A stretch of 64,000 nt of DNA from Neptuniibacter sp. CAU 1671 (GCF_029222905.1 NZ_JARHUE010000009.1:1-64000); one strand, 5' to 3'; positions 36,982-46,455 are shown, counted from the stretch's first letter. Numbers and translations are program-made. The notes: generated from the sequence alone by a model not told the origin.

Positions 36982-37748
36982 GCCCGGTTCAGCCGCCCCT
37001 GTGTTGGCAGCGGACGCTCCTCACCAGCATGCGCCTCAACCCAATACAGGGTGGCACCCACTACAGCTGCAGGCATAATCAGCAGATTGAGCAGCGGCAC
37101 CAGCATACAAGCCTGAATTAACCCACCAAAACCGATTGCCGTCAGGCGCTCCTGTTTCAGCAGCAGTTTCATCTGGCCAAAACTCACCTTGTTGTTATCC
37201 ATGGGATAATCACAGTACTGAATCGCCATCATCCAGGCCCCAAACCAGAGCCACAGCAGCGGCGAGATCACATTGATCACGGGGACAAAAGAGAGGATCA
37301 ACAGGAATAACACCCGGGGCAGGTAATAAACCAGCTTGGCCAGCTCGCGCTGAATCGAACGCGGGACCATAGCCAGCAACGCCTTCCAGCCTTCATCCAC
37401 CACCAGCTCGCCCCGCAGCCTTTTTTCGACTTTTTCAGACAGGAAACCATTAAAGGGTGCCGCAATCAGATTGGCCACAATCGAGAAACTGTAATAGGCC
37501 ACCAGCAACACCATCAGTGCAAACAGTGGCCATAGAAACCAATGCAGGAAACTGGCCCAGTCTGGCAGATAACTCAGCAGACCATCAATCCAGCCCCCCA
37601 TCTGACTGAATAACACCCAGAAGGCGGCAATAAACAGCACCACATTGATCAACAGTGGCACAATTACAAAAGGCCTGATCTCCGGATCAGGCAACATTTT
37701 CAGTCCCTTTACCAGATATCCGGCGCCGGTTATCGGATTGCCTCGCAT
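36978..37748 (-). CDS. cysZ: Sulfate transporter CysZ
   Basis: A 256-residue inner-membrane protein of the CysZ/EI24 family that imports sulfate for cysteine synthesis. Characteristic are the GAGYLVKGLKML start, NLIAAPFNGFLSEKVEK and the FVPVINVISPLLWLWFGAWM stretch, with about four to six membrane segments. It is followed upstream by a small membrane protein gene on the same strand after 6 bp. No CysB site was assigned. Confidence 0.9.
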   Translation of the reverse strand: MRGNPITGAGYLVKGLKMLPDPEIRPFVIVPLLINVVLFIAAFWVLFSQMGGWIDGLLSYLPDWASFLHWFLWPLFALMVLLVAYYSFSIVANLIAAPFNGFLSEKVEKRLRGELVVDEGWKALLAMVPRSIQRELAKLVYYLPRVLFLLILSFVPVINVISPLLWLWFGAWMMAIQYCDYPMDNNKVSFGQMKLLLKQERLTAIGFGGLIQACMLVPLLNLLIMPAAVVGATLYWVEAHAGEERPLPTQGRLNRA

Positions 37749-37754
37749 AGTCCC

Positions 37755-37985
37755 TCAGTTCAACAGGAAATTGGCTATTCTGATCACCACAGCGATCACC
37801 ATCATAACCAGACCGATGCGGTTCAGATTAAACTCCCTCATCGTCAGTTCCATGGTCGGTCGCCAGAAGTAAATCAGAGATTTAAAATCACGGGTACGGC
37901 CGGCGTACATAGCCAGTGATACCAGAAAGATCAGTAGACCAAACCAGAACAACAGTTGTTCCGCGATCGCCAAATAGATGTACAT
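37755..37985 (-). CDS. Small hypothetical membrane protein upstream of cysZ
   Basis: A 76-residue protein with two predicted helices (about residues 7-27 and 57-75) and a basic loop between (GRTRDFKSLIYFWRP). I do not recognise a family. The six-base gap to cysZ suggests one transcript. It could be an accessory protein, but nothing in the sequence says so. Confidence 0.6.
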   Translation of the reverse strand: MYIYLAIAEQLLFWFGLLIFLVSLAMYAGRTRDFKSLIYFWRPTMELTMREFNLNRIGLVMMVIAVVIRIANFLLN

Positions 37986-38138
37986 GTCACTCGCCTTTTG
38001 TCATTGTCATAGGAGTTGGGAACTGATTTTACTGCGCACCGGTCATTGAGTTAGGAGACTGCTGTGTGCAGCAGCGGTTAGCCTACCAAAAATCGATTCA
38101 TACAGCTGCACAATCAGCTAAACCAATACGGACCTTTT

Positions 38139-39080
38139 ATGAAAGCTATACAGATTCAGCAGTTTGGTTCAGCCGAGCAACTCAAGCTTACCGAACTGCC
38201 CAAGCCGGAGCTGAAGCCCGGAGAAGTACTGGTACGTAATCGCGCAGCAGGGATTAATCCCATTGACTGGAAAACCTGCTCTGGCGGCGGTGCCGCTCCC
38301 TTTATTGGCGACCTGCCCTTTATTCCGGGCTGGGAATTTGCCGGCACCGTTGAAGCCGTTGCCGACGATGTCACTGAATTCAGCGCAGGTGATGAGGTGT
38401 TTGGTTTTATCAACTTCCCCCATCGCGCAGGCTGTTTTGCAGAGTATGTAGCAGCCCCGGTCAGTCAGATCAGTCACCGTCCGCAGGAGTTACCGGTAAC
38501 TGAAGCTTCGGGGCTTGGTTTGGCGGGTCTCACAGCCTGGCAGGCACTGTTCAGCAAAGGGCAGCTCAAACCCGATCAGCAACTGCTGGTGCTGGCAGGT
38601 GCGGGTGGTGTCGGCCACCTGGCAGTGCAACTAGGAAAATGGATTGGCGCCCGGGTCATTGCAACCGCTTCGGCTCAGAATCATGACTTTGTGAAGAGCC
38701 TGGGAGCCGACATTGTGGTCGACTATCAACAGGACAGCATTGCCCGGCATGTAAACAATGTGGATCTGGTACTGGACGGAGTCGGTGGTACAACCGGCAT
38801 AGACGCACTCAAGTGTGTGAAACCCAGAGGCACGTTAATCACACTGCCCACCGTCACCAAAGATGAAGTCATTGCCGCCGGGGAAAAACTCAAGGTGAAC
38901 GTTCAGCCGATCAGGGTCGAGCCCAATAGCCGTCAGCTCGACCAACTGGCGGGCCTGTATGCGGACAAAAAACTACGCCTGAGCATCGCGGGTACCTATC
39001 CGCTGGAGCAGGTCGCCCAGGCATTTGAATCCAGCCAGACTGGGCGCACCAAGGGAAAGTTAGTGCTTACTATTGACTAA
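38139..39080 (+). CDS. NADP-dependent quinone oxidoreductase-like MDR protein
   Basis: A zinc-independent medium-chain dehydrogenase/reductase (313 aa). The N-terminal GroES-like domain (AAGINPIDWKTCSGGG) is followed by a Rossmann domain with AGAGGVGHLAVQLGKW and the NADP-type region ATASAQNHDFVKSLGAD. It lacks the zinc-ligand cysteines of alcohol dehydrogenases, so quinone or enone reduction is expected. It is monocistronic. Its stop overlaps the stop of the convergent gene at 39077. Confidence 0.85.
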   Translation: MKAIQIQQFGSAEQLKLTELPKPELKPGEVLVRNRAAGINPIDWKTCSGGGAAPFIGDLPFIPGWEFAGTVEAVADDVTEFSAGDEVFGFINFPHRAGCFAEYVAAPVSQISHRPQELPVTEASGLGLAGLTAWQALFSKGQLKPDQQLLVLAGAGGVGHLAVQLGKWIGARVIATASAQNHDFVKSLGADIVVDYQQDSIARHVNNVDLVLDGVGGTTGIDALKCVKPRGTLITLPTVTKDEVIAAGEKLKVNVQPIRVEPNSRQLDQLAGLYADKKLRLSIAGTYPLEQVAQAFESSQTGRTKGKLVLTID

Positions 39081-39511
39081 TTATTTGTTGCAGAACAGAA
39101 ATACTGCTGCTGGCGCATTAGCAATTTACAGCCATCCCCACGAATGTCGCGCTGCCAGCAGTAGTCTCTGGCCCAGCTTTTATCATCTTCGCTGGGTTTT
39201 TCCTGAAACGCGGGCACACCTTCACAAAAGCCATCACTTGGTGCCGCTTCCTGTAAACAGGCTTTCAGCAAGATGCCGTGATTGACGGTGCAGGCAAAAC
39301 CCGAACAGGTGTTAAATCGGGCCAGAGATTCAGCCAGGCAGAACGCCTGATCATGTTGCCGACCTAACTGCTGACCTTCCTCTTTAAAGGTCTGCGCCTG
39401 ATCAGCCAGCTCAGCATTCCACTGCGGTAACCAGGTGCTCTTGCTGAACCAAAGCAGCGCAATTCCCGCGACCAGCATACCCACCAAAAGAAACAGAAAT
39501 TTACGCCACAT
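39077..39511 (-). CDS. Cysteine-rich exported or membrane-anchored hypothetical protein
   Basis: A 144-residue protein with one N-terminal hydrophobic helix (about residues 4-23) and a polar domain outside containing eight cysteines, an even number suggesting four disulfides made by the DsbA system. No family was recognised. It is followed upstream by two further small genes on the same strand (39520, 39786), apparently one operon. The stop codon shares two bases with the stop of the convergent oxidoreductase. Confidence 0.6.
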   Translation of the reverse strand: MWRKFLFLLVGMLVAGIALLWFSKSTWLPQWNAELADQAQTFKEEGQQLGRQHDQAFCLAESLARFNTCSGFACTVNHGILLKACLQEAAPSDGFCEGVPAFQEKPSEDDKSWARDYCWQRDIRGDGCKLLMRQQQYFCSATNN

Positions 39512-39519
39512 AACCAGCC

Positions 39520-39780
39520 CTACTGTTTAGGTCGGTACAAACCCACGATACACAGGATCAGGCCAACACAACTCAGCAACATGCCGCCATTCACCAGCAG
39601 TGGATACCGCACAAGAAAAGGAATAAATGGATGGGAGGCCTGCTGATCGCAGACTCCCTGCTGGTAGTTCCAGGAACCGCCTGTATCAAGACACGCCTGA
39701 ACATCATTCAGCTCAGCGAAATAAAAACCGATGATGATCAGCGCCGGTACGGCCAGTAATAACACGCCAAATCTCAACAC
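39520..39780 (-). CDS. Small hypothetical membrane protein with two helices
   Basis: An 86-residue protein with hydrophobic helices at about residues 4-23 and 60-82 and a short loop holding two cysteines (QACLDTGGSWNYQQGVCDQ). That cysteine-flanked loop would lie in the periplasm and resembles small exported C-x11-14-C loops of unknown role. It is 8 bp from the cysteine-rich gene downstream and 5 bp from the YjaG-like gene upstream. Confidence 0.6.
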   Translation of the reverse strand: MLRFGVLLLAVPALIIIGFYFAELNDVQACLDTGGSWNYQQGVCDQQASHPFIPFLVRYPLLVNGGMLLSCVGLILCIVGLYRPKQ

Positions 39781-39785
39781 GGTCG

Positions 39786-40370
39786 TTACTCGTTATCAGA
39801 GATGCCGATATTGCTGTAGCCATCATTACTGGCCAGCTGTTTCAGTTCATCAATCACGGCGGCTTTGGGCTGTTTAGAGACCAGGATATCCAGGCAGTCT
39901 GCCAGGAAATCATCTTCCTGCAACATCAGATCATGGGTATTGATCAAACGCACCAGTTCTTCATCTGACAACTGGTCATCCGCATTCAGTTCGATAAAAC
40001 CCGCCACTGTTTCACGTGACAGATGAATCAGGTCATCCACCTCAGACGGGTCAGGCTGGATCGCAATGTTGAGGGTACCGCAGAGCGCAATGATCGCATC
40101 GCGCGCGGGGATGGCACCATACATATCAAACTCTTCAAGGCTGGGAATATTATTTTCAATATGCCCCAGTTGCACCTCAAAATTCATTTTTGCACCACTG
40201 CCGGACAGCGTGTCCCAGAGGCCATCAAGCACACGACGGACCCGGTCAGGCTCCCCAAACTCAAGCAAGCGCGAAAAAAGCGCAAAATTTGGGTACATGC
40301 GTTCTGTCATCGCGGTGGCGAGCGCCACTAACTGCCAATCCTGCAAGTCGCTAAGTGCCTGATCCGTCAT
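39786..40370 (-). CDS. YjaG/DUF416-family protein
   Basis: A 194-residue soluble acidic protein. It has WQLVALATAMTERMYPNFALF at the start and NIAIQPDPSEVDDLIHLS in the middle, matching the YjaG (DUF416) family as I remember it, whose function is not established. It is the first gene of a three-gene minus-strand unit and is divergent from the TRAP permease at 40511. Confidence 0.75.
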   Translation of the reverse strand: MTDQALSDLQDWQLVALATAMTERMYPNFALFSRLLEFGEPDRVRRVLDGLWDTLSGSGAKMNFEVQLGHIENNIPSLEEFDMYGAIPARDAIIALCGTLNIAIQPDPSEVDDLIHLSRETVAGFIELNADDQLSDEELVRLINTHDLMLQEDDFLADCLDILVSKQPKAAVIDELKQLASNDGYSNIGISDNE

Positions 40371-40510
40371 CGGTCTTTACCGTCTGCTGTTGATCTGCAT
40401 ATTGTACCGGTTTTAACGATCAATGCAGACTTTATCTCATGCCCGACACAGCTTTCCGCTCGGGTTATCGTTATAATCGCATGTAAATCAGTAGGTTCGA
40501 GCTTTTTCAG

Positions 40511-41041
40511 ATGCGCTGCCTGATCTCAAACACCGTTAAATATCTGGATGCCGTCAATGAAACCATTGGCCGCACCCTGGCATGGCTAACGCTGGCACTG
40601 GTCGGTGTCAGTGTGGCTGTTGTTTTACTCAGATACCTGTTTGCCAGCGGCAATATCGCGCTGCAGGAGTCAGCCACTTACCTGCACAGCCTGGTTTTTA
40701 TGCTGGGCGCAGCTTACACCCTGAAACATGACAAACATGTTCGGGTGGATATCTTTTTTCGTCCGGCATCGGCACGCTGCCAGGCTCGCATTAACCTGTT
40801 CGGTACCCTGTTGATGCTGTTTCCTTTCTGCATCGCCCTGCTCTATTTCAGTTGGGATTACGTCGCTGCCGCTTGGACCATCAAGGAAAGCTCCCAACAA
40901 ACCGGAGGCTTACCCTACCTGTACCTGCTAAAAAGCGCTTTGCTGTTGCTGCCCCTGCTTTTGCTGCTACAGGGAATCGCTGAGCTCGGGCGAAATCTGC
41001 TGGTCCTGACCGCCAAAGATCAAGGAGAGTCAGATGCTTGA
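40511..41041 (+). CDS. dctQ: TRAP transporter small permease (DctQ-like)
   Basis: The four-helix small membrane subunit of a tripartite ATP-independent periplasmic transporter, 176 residues. Visible is LRYLFASGNIALQESATYLH followed by AAYTLKHDKHVRVDIF, the DctQ signature. Its stop overlaps the dctM start by 8 bp. The three parts of the transporter are complete in the window, but the binding protein is on the other strand. Confidence 0.9.
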   Translation: MRCLISNTVKYLDAVNETIGRTLAWLTLALVGVSVAVVLLRYLFASGNIALQESATYLHSLVFMLGAAYTLKHDKHVRVDIFFRPASARCQARINLFGTLLMLFPFCIALLYFSWDYVAAAWTIKESSQQTGGLPYLYLLKSALLLLPLLLLLQGIAELGRNLLVLTAKDQGESDA

Positions 41042-42407
41042 GTGGCTGCCTCTGCTGATGTTTGTTTTTACGTTTCTGGCGCTGCTGCTGGGATATCCCG
41101 TTGCATTTACACTGGCAGCCTGCGGGTTATTGTTTGCCGCCATTGGTGATGCCCTGACCCTGTTTGACCCGGTGTTTTTACAAGCGATTCCCAACCGGGT
41201 ATTCGACATCATGCTGAACCCGGTTCTGATCGCAGTGCCGCTGTTTGTATTTATGGGGGTTATGCTGGAAAAAACCCGCATTGCCGAGGCACTGCTGCTG
41301 GCCATGGGGCGACTCTTTGGCAACCTACCCGGCGGTCTGGGCGTGGCGGTTACGCTGGTAGGCGCATTGCTGGCTGCCAGTACCGGGATTGTCGGTGCCA
41401 CGGTGGTGACCATGGGTTTGCTGTCGCTACCGAGCATGCTGAAACGAGGATATGCGCCCGACATTGCCTGCGGCACCATCTGCGCCTCCGGCACTTTGGG
41501 TCAGATCATTCCACCTTCAATTGTTCTGATATTGCTAGGTGATGTGATCTCCAGCGCTTATCAGCAATCGCAACTTGAGCAGGGTATTTTCAGCCCGGAA
41601 ACCGTCACCGTAGGTGACCTGTTCCTGGGTGCCCTTATTCCCGGCATACTGCTGGTCGCAGCTTATATTATCTATCTGATTACAGTTGCCTGGCTGCGCC
41701 CCAATTCACTGCCTAGCCACTCAGATAAGGATGATTCCGATCTGTCGGTGACTGAATGGCTTGGGGTTTTACTGCCACCCATCACCCTGATTGTACTGGT
41801 TCTGGGATCAATACTGGCGGGTTATGCCACACCCACTGAGGCCGCAGCCGTTGGCGCAACCGGGGCATTACTGCTGGCCGCTGGCAAACGAACCCTCAAT
41901 CTCGAGGTGCTGAAACAGACCATGCGGGAAACCACCCTGATCAGCAGCATGGTGTTTTTAATTCTGATCGGGGCGTCGGTTTTTTCTCTGGTATTCAGAG
42001 GACTGGGCGGTGATGAGCTGATCCGAGGCTGGCTGGAAGCACTGCCGGGTGGCACGCTCAGCGCAGTGATCGTCGTCATGCTGGTGATTTTTCTGCTGGG
42101 TTTCTTTCTCGACTTTATCGAGATCACCTTTGTGGTGCTGCCGATTGTTGCGCCTATTCTGCTAGGTATGGGGCTTGATCCAGTCTGGCTGGGCATCATG
42201 ATTGCGCTGAACCTGCAGACATCATTCCTGACCCCACCCTTTGGTTTTGCACTGTTTTACCTGCGCGGTGTGACACCCGGCAGCGTCAGTACACCCGCCA
42301 TCTACAAAGGGGTGATCCCCTTTATCTTTATTCAGTTGGGCATACTGATTTTGCTGGGATTCTGGCCTGCACTGGCCACATGGCTACCAGAGCAGGTCTT
42401 TGGTTAA
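41034..42407 (+). CDS. dctM: TRAP transporter large permease (DctM-like)
   Basis: The 12-helix ion-coupled subunit of the TRAP transporter, 457 residues, of normal length. Family motifs include GYPVAFTLAACGLLFA, GAALLAAS-type glycine helices (GALLAASTGIVGATVVTMG), a PPSIVLILLGD loop and TPTEAAAVGATGALLLA. The gene ends by overlapping the convergent binding-protein gene by 4 bp. Substrate class is inferred from the partner protein (2-oxoacid or related organic acid). Confidence 0.94.
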   Translation: MLEWLPLLMFVFTFLALLLGYPVAFTLAACGLLFAAIGDALTLFDPVFLQAIPNRVFDIMLNPVLIAVPLFVFMGVMLEKTRIAEALLLAMGRLFGNLPGGLGVAVTLVGALLAASTGIVGATVVTMGLLSLPSMLKRGYAPDIACGTICASGTLGQIIPPSIVLILLGDVISSAYQQSQLEQGIFSPETVTVGDLFLGALIPGILLVAAYIIYLITVAWLRPNSLPSHSDKDDSDLSVTEWLGVLLPPITLIVLVLGSILAGYATPTEAAAVGATGALLLAAGKRTLNLEVLKQTMRETTLISSMVFLILIGASVFSLVFRGLGGDELIRGWLEALPGGTLSAVIVVMLVIFLLGFFLDFIEITFVVLPIVAPILLGMGLDPVWLGIMIALNLQTSFLTPPFGFALFYLRGVTPGSVSTPAIYKGVIPFIFIQLGILILLGFWPALATWLPEQVFG

Positions 42408-43483
42408 CCGGGTGACCGGGCATTCATATAGGCCTGCTCCGAAATACGGTGCCACGGCACCACCTGGTCCCGGAAATTCAGATAGGAGTCAAACACCTTT
42501 TTGGTCAGCGGATCCTGCGCAGCCTCTTCTGCTACGACCTCATCGGACAGTGTCCGCAACCGGCCCAGTACATCATCTGGCAGGCGTTTCACCTGAACCT
42601 TATGCACATTGACCAGTTGTTCCAGTGCCCGATGGTTCTTCGCGGTCAGGTCAGCCAGCATATCCTGATTCGCCACCCGTAAAGCCATCCGGACGATGTA
42701 CTGCAGGTCATTCGGCAAGGATTCCAACGCTTTCTTGTTAATAAAACATTCCAGCGTTGTGCCCGGTTCATGCCAACCTGGGTAGTAATAATATTTCGCC
42801 GCTTTATGCAGACCAAACGCCAGATCATTGTATGGGCCCACCCACTCGGTGGCGTCAATCGCGCCGGATTGCAGCGAGGAGAAGATTTCACCGCCCGGTA
42901 GAAGCACCGGCACTCCACCGGCACGTTTCAGGACTTCGCCACCCAAACCGGGAATGCGCATCTTGAGGCCTTGCAGGTCCGCCACACTGTTAATTTCCCG
43001 GTTAAACCAGCCGGCCATCTGTACCCCGGTATTACCCGCGGCACCCGGCACCAGCCCAAATGGCTCGTACACTTCCTCCCACAAGGTCATGCCTTCACCA
43101 TGATAGAGCCAGGCATTCATCTCCTGCGCAGTAAGGCCAAAGGGTACCGCCGAGAAAAACTGCGCTGCCCTGCTCTTGCCCTTCCAGTAGTAAGCAGCAC
43201 CATGCCCCATTTCCGCTGTTCCACGTGAAACAGCATCAAACACCTCCAAAGCACCGACAAGTTCTTTGGCACCATAGACCTTGACCTGAATCCGGCCACC
43301 GCTCATTTCATTGATCAGTGTGGCGAGATAATTAGCGCCGGTACCTAAACCGGGAAAATTCTTGGGCCAGGTGGTGACCATTTTCCAGCGGTATTCCGGA
43401 CTTGCCAGCGCCCGGGAGCTGACTCCCGTTACGCCCGCCAGAGTCGCTATACTCGCTGTAGAAATAAATTGACGACGCTTCAC
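42404..43483 (-). CDS. dctP: TRAP transporter solute-binding protein (TakP-like) with Tat signal
   Basis: A periplasmic DctP-family receptor, 359 residues from a GTG start at 43483 with AGGAGG just upstream. The N-terminus KRRQFISTASIATLAG is a twin-arginine signal peptide, so it is probably exported folded by TatABC. The mature start WKMVTTWPKNFPGLGTGAN and the EWVGPYNDLAFGLHKAAKYYY segment resemble TakP, which binds 2-oxoacids. It is encoded convergently to dctQM rather than in the usual operon. A longer frame to 43597 lacks sense. Confidence 0.9.
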   Translation of the reverse strand: MKRRQFISTASIATLAGVTGVSSRALASPEYRWKMVTTWPKNFPGLGTGANYLATLINEMSGGRIQVKVYGAKELVGALEVFDAVSRGTAEMGHGAAYYWKGKSRAAQFFSAVPFGLTAQEMNAWLYHGEGMTLWEEVYEPFGLVPGAAGNTGVQMAGWFNREINSVADLQGLKMRIPGLGGEVLKRAGGVPVLLPGGEIFSSLQSGAIDATEWVGPYNDLAFGLHKAAKYYYYPGWHEPGTTLECFINKKALESLPNDLQYIVRMALRVANQDMLADLTAKNHRALEQLVNVHKVQVKRLPDDVLGRLRTLSDEVVAEEAAQDPLTKKVFDSYLNFRDQVVPWHRISEQAYMNARSPG

Positions 43484-43616
43484 CGGCTTTGCCTCCTGTA
43501 GAGTGAATGCCTGAAAAATACCATGCCATCGAGAAACTCGGCAAACGCCGCTAAAGATATACCCGCTTGGATGAAGCTTGGTATACTCAGCGGGCAAGCG
43601 TCAAAGAGGATGCCCC

Positions 43617-44513
43617 TTGAACAGTGTTAACCTGCTGAAGTCGATCACCGAGGCCCGCCACCTGCTGCGTAAATCCGAACAGAAGGTTGCGGACTTTGTG
43701 CTGGCACACCCCAACGATGTGATCCATATGCGCATTGTGGATCTGGCCACTGAAGCACAGGTCAGTGAACCCACTGTGGTCCGTTTTTGCCGTGCGCTGA
43801 ACTATGACGGGTTTCAGGATTTTAAACTGACCCTGGCTCAGGGCCTGGCCAGCAACACCAGTTTCGAGCAGTTCTCTCTCAACACTCGCGATACGGTGTT
43901 TGAGTTCAAGCAGAAAATCTTTGACGCCATGATCGGCAACCTCATGAGCATCAAGGAACAGCTGGATACCTCGACGCTGGAGGCTGCCATCAACGCCCTC
44001 GCCGGTGCCAAGCGGGTTGAGTTTTATGGCTTTGGCGCATCCGCTCCCGTGTGTACTGATGCTGAGCACAAGTTTCACCGCCTGAAAGTTAACGCGGCGT
44101 CATACTCCGACCCGCACATGCAGACAATCTCGGCAGTGTCTCTGAGCAAGGCCGATGTGGTCGTTGCCATTTCACAAACCGGTCGCACCAAAGACCTGCT
44201 TCACACCGTGAGCCTGGTCCGCGAAACGGGTGCCACCGTGATCGCACTCTGCCCAAGCAACACCCCCCTGGCTGAACTGGCAGATATCGATATTCATATC
44301 GATCTCGAAGAAGACAAAGACCTTAGTACGCTGATGTCATCCCGCGTACTGCAGTTAGTCGTCATTGATGTATTGGCCGTAGGTGTGGCTATCAAAATGG
44401 GTCCCGGGGTGATTGACCACCTCAAAACCATCAAACGCAGCCTGCGCTCCCTCCGACAGAATGATAAACGACCGCCCTTCCGCCGTGCCGATGATCTGGA
44501 CAGAGACGTTTAA
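43617..44513 (+). CDS. hexR: RpiR/MurR-family transcription regulator, HexR-like
   Basis: A sugar-phosphate-responsive regulator, 298 residues: N-terminal HTH_6 domain with AQVSEPTVVRFCRAL and a C-terminal SIS domain with VEFYGFGASAPVCTDAEHKF and ISQTGRTKDLLHT. The overall pattern fits HexR, which controls Entner-Doudoroff genes and senses 2-keto-3-deoxy-6-phosphogluconate. The start is TTG at 43617 behind AGAGGA, giving NSVNLLKSI; an upstream start would be atypical. It is divergent from the TRAP binding protein, which it may also control; no HexR-controlled sugar gene is in the window. Confidence 0.85.
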   Translation: MNSVNLLKSITEARHLLRKSEQKVADFVLAHPNDVIHMRIVDLATEAQVSEPTVVRFCRALNYDGFQDFKLTLAQGLASNTSFEQFSLNTRDTVFEFKQKIFDAMIGNLMSIKEQLDTSTLEAAINALAGAKRVEFYGFGASAPVCTDAEHKFHRLKVNAASYSDPHMQTISAVSLSKADVVVAISQTGRTKDLLHTVSLVRETGATVIALCPSNTPLAELADIDIHIDLEEDKDLSTLMSSRVLQLVVIDVLAVGVAIKMGPGVIDHLKTIKRSLRSLRQNDKRPPFRRADDLDRDV

Positions 44514-44710
44514 AACCCACCAGCATGACGAATCTGTCATACAGCTGCAAAAATCCCTGAATAGAATATCGACGCGTTAAAAGCGTTTGAAATCGTCATA
44601 TTTCTGTTATAAAAACAGAGGTGTGTGGAGTGAAGGGAGTTCTCGAGGCAACGCCTTTCAGGACGATGCTACGAGGTTTCTGACCGTTTCATCTGATCAG
44701 GAGTCAGCGT

Positions 44711-44908
44711 ATGTTGCGGAAAACACAGGACTTGAAACAGCCACAGATAGAAGTCGTTGATGTGCTTCTGGGCTTCGAAGAAAACGAAAAACTATCACGT
44801 AAAAAACTGGCATCACGCCGAGCATTACAGGCACGCAGAGCCATCGAACAACGCATGGAAGAGAAGGCGCTTCGTGCAACGATCGTTGAGCCCTGGCTTG
44901 AAGACTAA
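44711..44908 (+). CDS. PA3496-family small putative envelope integrity protein
   Basis: A 65-residue highly charged protein. The central segment SRKKLASRRALQARRAIEQR and the downstream RMEEKALRATI resemble the PA3496 family annotated as putative envelope integrity proteins; evidence for that role is thin. A rho-independent terminator follows directly. About 200 bp of apparent non-coding leader separate it from hexR. Confidence 0.75.
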   Translation: MLRKTQDLKQPQIEVVDVLLGFEENEKLSRKKLASRRALQARRAIEQRMEEKALRATIVEPWLED

Positions 44909-44915
44909 ATAAAAA

Positions 44916-44942
44916 GGCCCGCTCGCCACAGCGGGCTTTTTT
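44916..44942 (+). terminator. Rho-independent terminator
   Basis: The stem GCCCGCT/AGCGGGC with a 6-nt loop is followed by six T, just after the small PA3496-like gene. Confidence 0.88.
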
Positions 44943-44964
44943 ACGTCTTACGCCTGCAGAACCC

Positions 44965-46455
44965 TCAGGGGTCAGGATAAAGCACGTTCAACGGGATCGA
45001 CCGGCTCCCCTCCACCACAATCGCAGCATGGCGACGCTGTAAACGCCTTGGCTCATTGACGCCACACGAGTGCGCAATCATCTCAACCTCATGTACCAGA
45101 TGCTGATGGTAAAACGCTACCCGCTCTGCCTTCACCTCCGGCACCAGGCCTCGTTGTAGTACCGGGTTATGGGTCGTCACCCCGGTTGGGCAGGTGTTTT
45201 TATTACACTGCAACGCCTGAATGCAACCCAACGCGAACATAAACCCACGGGCCGATACAATAAAGTCCGCGCCCATACAGAGGGCTGCAGCCACATTGGT
45301 GGGGTTGATCAGTTTGCCTGAAGCGATCACACGAATCCGGTCTCTGAGACCGTATTCATGCAGTTTATTCACCAGCAATGGCAAGCTCTCTTTTAAAGGC
45401 AAACCCACGCTGTCCATCAGCGGCATCGGTGCCGCACCGGTACCCCCATCACTGCTGTCCAGGGTAATAAAATCGGGTGCCGAGTCCTGGCCCCGTTCCA
45501 GCACCGCCTGAAAGAACTCATCCAGCCACTGGGTTTCCCCCAATACCAGCTTGAAACCACAGGGTTTACCCGTTACCCGCCGAATCCGTTCCACCATATT
45601 CAACAAGTCATTGATGTTGGCGATGTCCGGATGCCGATTCGGACTCAAACTGGCTTCGCCAGCAGGAATGCCTCGTATCGCAGCAATTTCTGCATTGACC
45701 TTTTCCGCTGGCAGGATGCCACCTTTGCCGGGTTTAGCCCCCTGGCTCAGTTTGATTTCAAACATTCTCACCTGCGGGATTGCGGCTTTTTCCAAGAGTT
45801 TCTGATCACTCAGACGTCCCTGTTCATCCCGTACACCATATTTGGCAGTACCGATCTGATAGACCAGATCACAGCCAGCCTCGATGTGATACGGCGACAG
45901 ACCGCCTTCACCGGTATTCATCCAGCAGCCTGCCTTTTTTGCCCCCTGCGACAGCGCTTCCACCGCCGGACGTGACAGTGCGCCATAACTCATGCCGGAG
46001 ATATTAAACAGTGAAGGCGCATCGTAGGGGTGCTGACAGGTCGGGCCTATGCGCATCGGCTGGGTCTGCACCGCGTCTTCAGTCAATGTTGGAAACGGAG
46101 TATTCAGAAAGTAATAGGTTCCGGGTATACGCAGATCACGGGTAGAACCAAACGCGATAGTACTGTCGATATTCTTCGACGAGCGATACACCCAGGCCCG
46201 CTCTGCCCGGTTGAAAGGCATCTCTTCCCGGTCCATGGCAAAAAAATACTGCCGAAAAAATTCACCAATATGTTCAAACAAATACCGGAATCGGCCAATC
46301 AAAGGATAGTTGCGTCGGATAGTATGTCTGGTTTGGTGTTTGTCGACCTGATAGAGCACCAGCGCTGTCAAAGCAACGGTTACCATCAGCAGGAGAAGAA
46401 TAATGCCAACCACCGCAATAAAATTGATGGCAAAACTGGTCAAAGGATCACTCAT
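44965..46455 (-). CDS. FMN-binding glutamate synthase-family protein
   Basis: A 496-residue protein with an N-terminal membrane helix (about residues 10-35) and a glutamate synthase alpha-subunit-like TIM barrel. Seen are YGALSRPAVEALSQGAKKAG, NTGEGGLSPYH, GAKPGKGGILPA and the FMN-phosphate region SSDGGTGAAP; a cysteine cluster CIQALQCNKNTCPTGV could bind Fe-S. It has the synthase barrel without the glutaminase or beta subunit and is therefore a stand-alone oxidoreductase; membrane anchoring suggests a respiratory link. The substrate is unknown. Confidence 0.88.
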   Translation of the reverse strand: MSDPLTSFAINFIAVVGIILLLLMVTVALTALVLYQVDKHQTRHTIRRNYPLIGRFRYLFEHIGEFFRQYFFAMDREEMPFNRAERAWVYRSSKNIDSTIAFGSTRDLRIPGTYYFLNTPFPTLTEDAVQTQPMRIGPTCQHPYDAPSLFNISGMSYGALSRPAVEALSQGAKKAGCWMNTGEGGLSPYHIEAGCDLVYQIGTAKYGVRDEQGRLSDQKLLEKAAIPQVRMFEIKLSQGAKPGKGGILPAEKVNAEIAAIRGIPAGEASLSPNRHPDIANINDLLNMVERIRRVTGKPCGFKLVLGETQWLDEFFQAVLERGQDSAPDFITLDSSDGGTGAAPMPLMDSVGLPLKESLPLLVNKLHEYGLRDRIRVIASGKLINPTNVAAALCMGADFIVSARGFMFALGCIQALQCNKNTCPTGVTTHNPVLQRGLVPEVKAERVAFYHQHLVHEVEMIAHSCGVNEPRRLQRRHAAIVVEGSRSIPLNVLYPDP

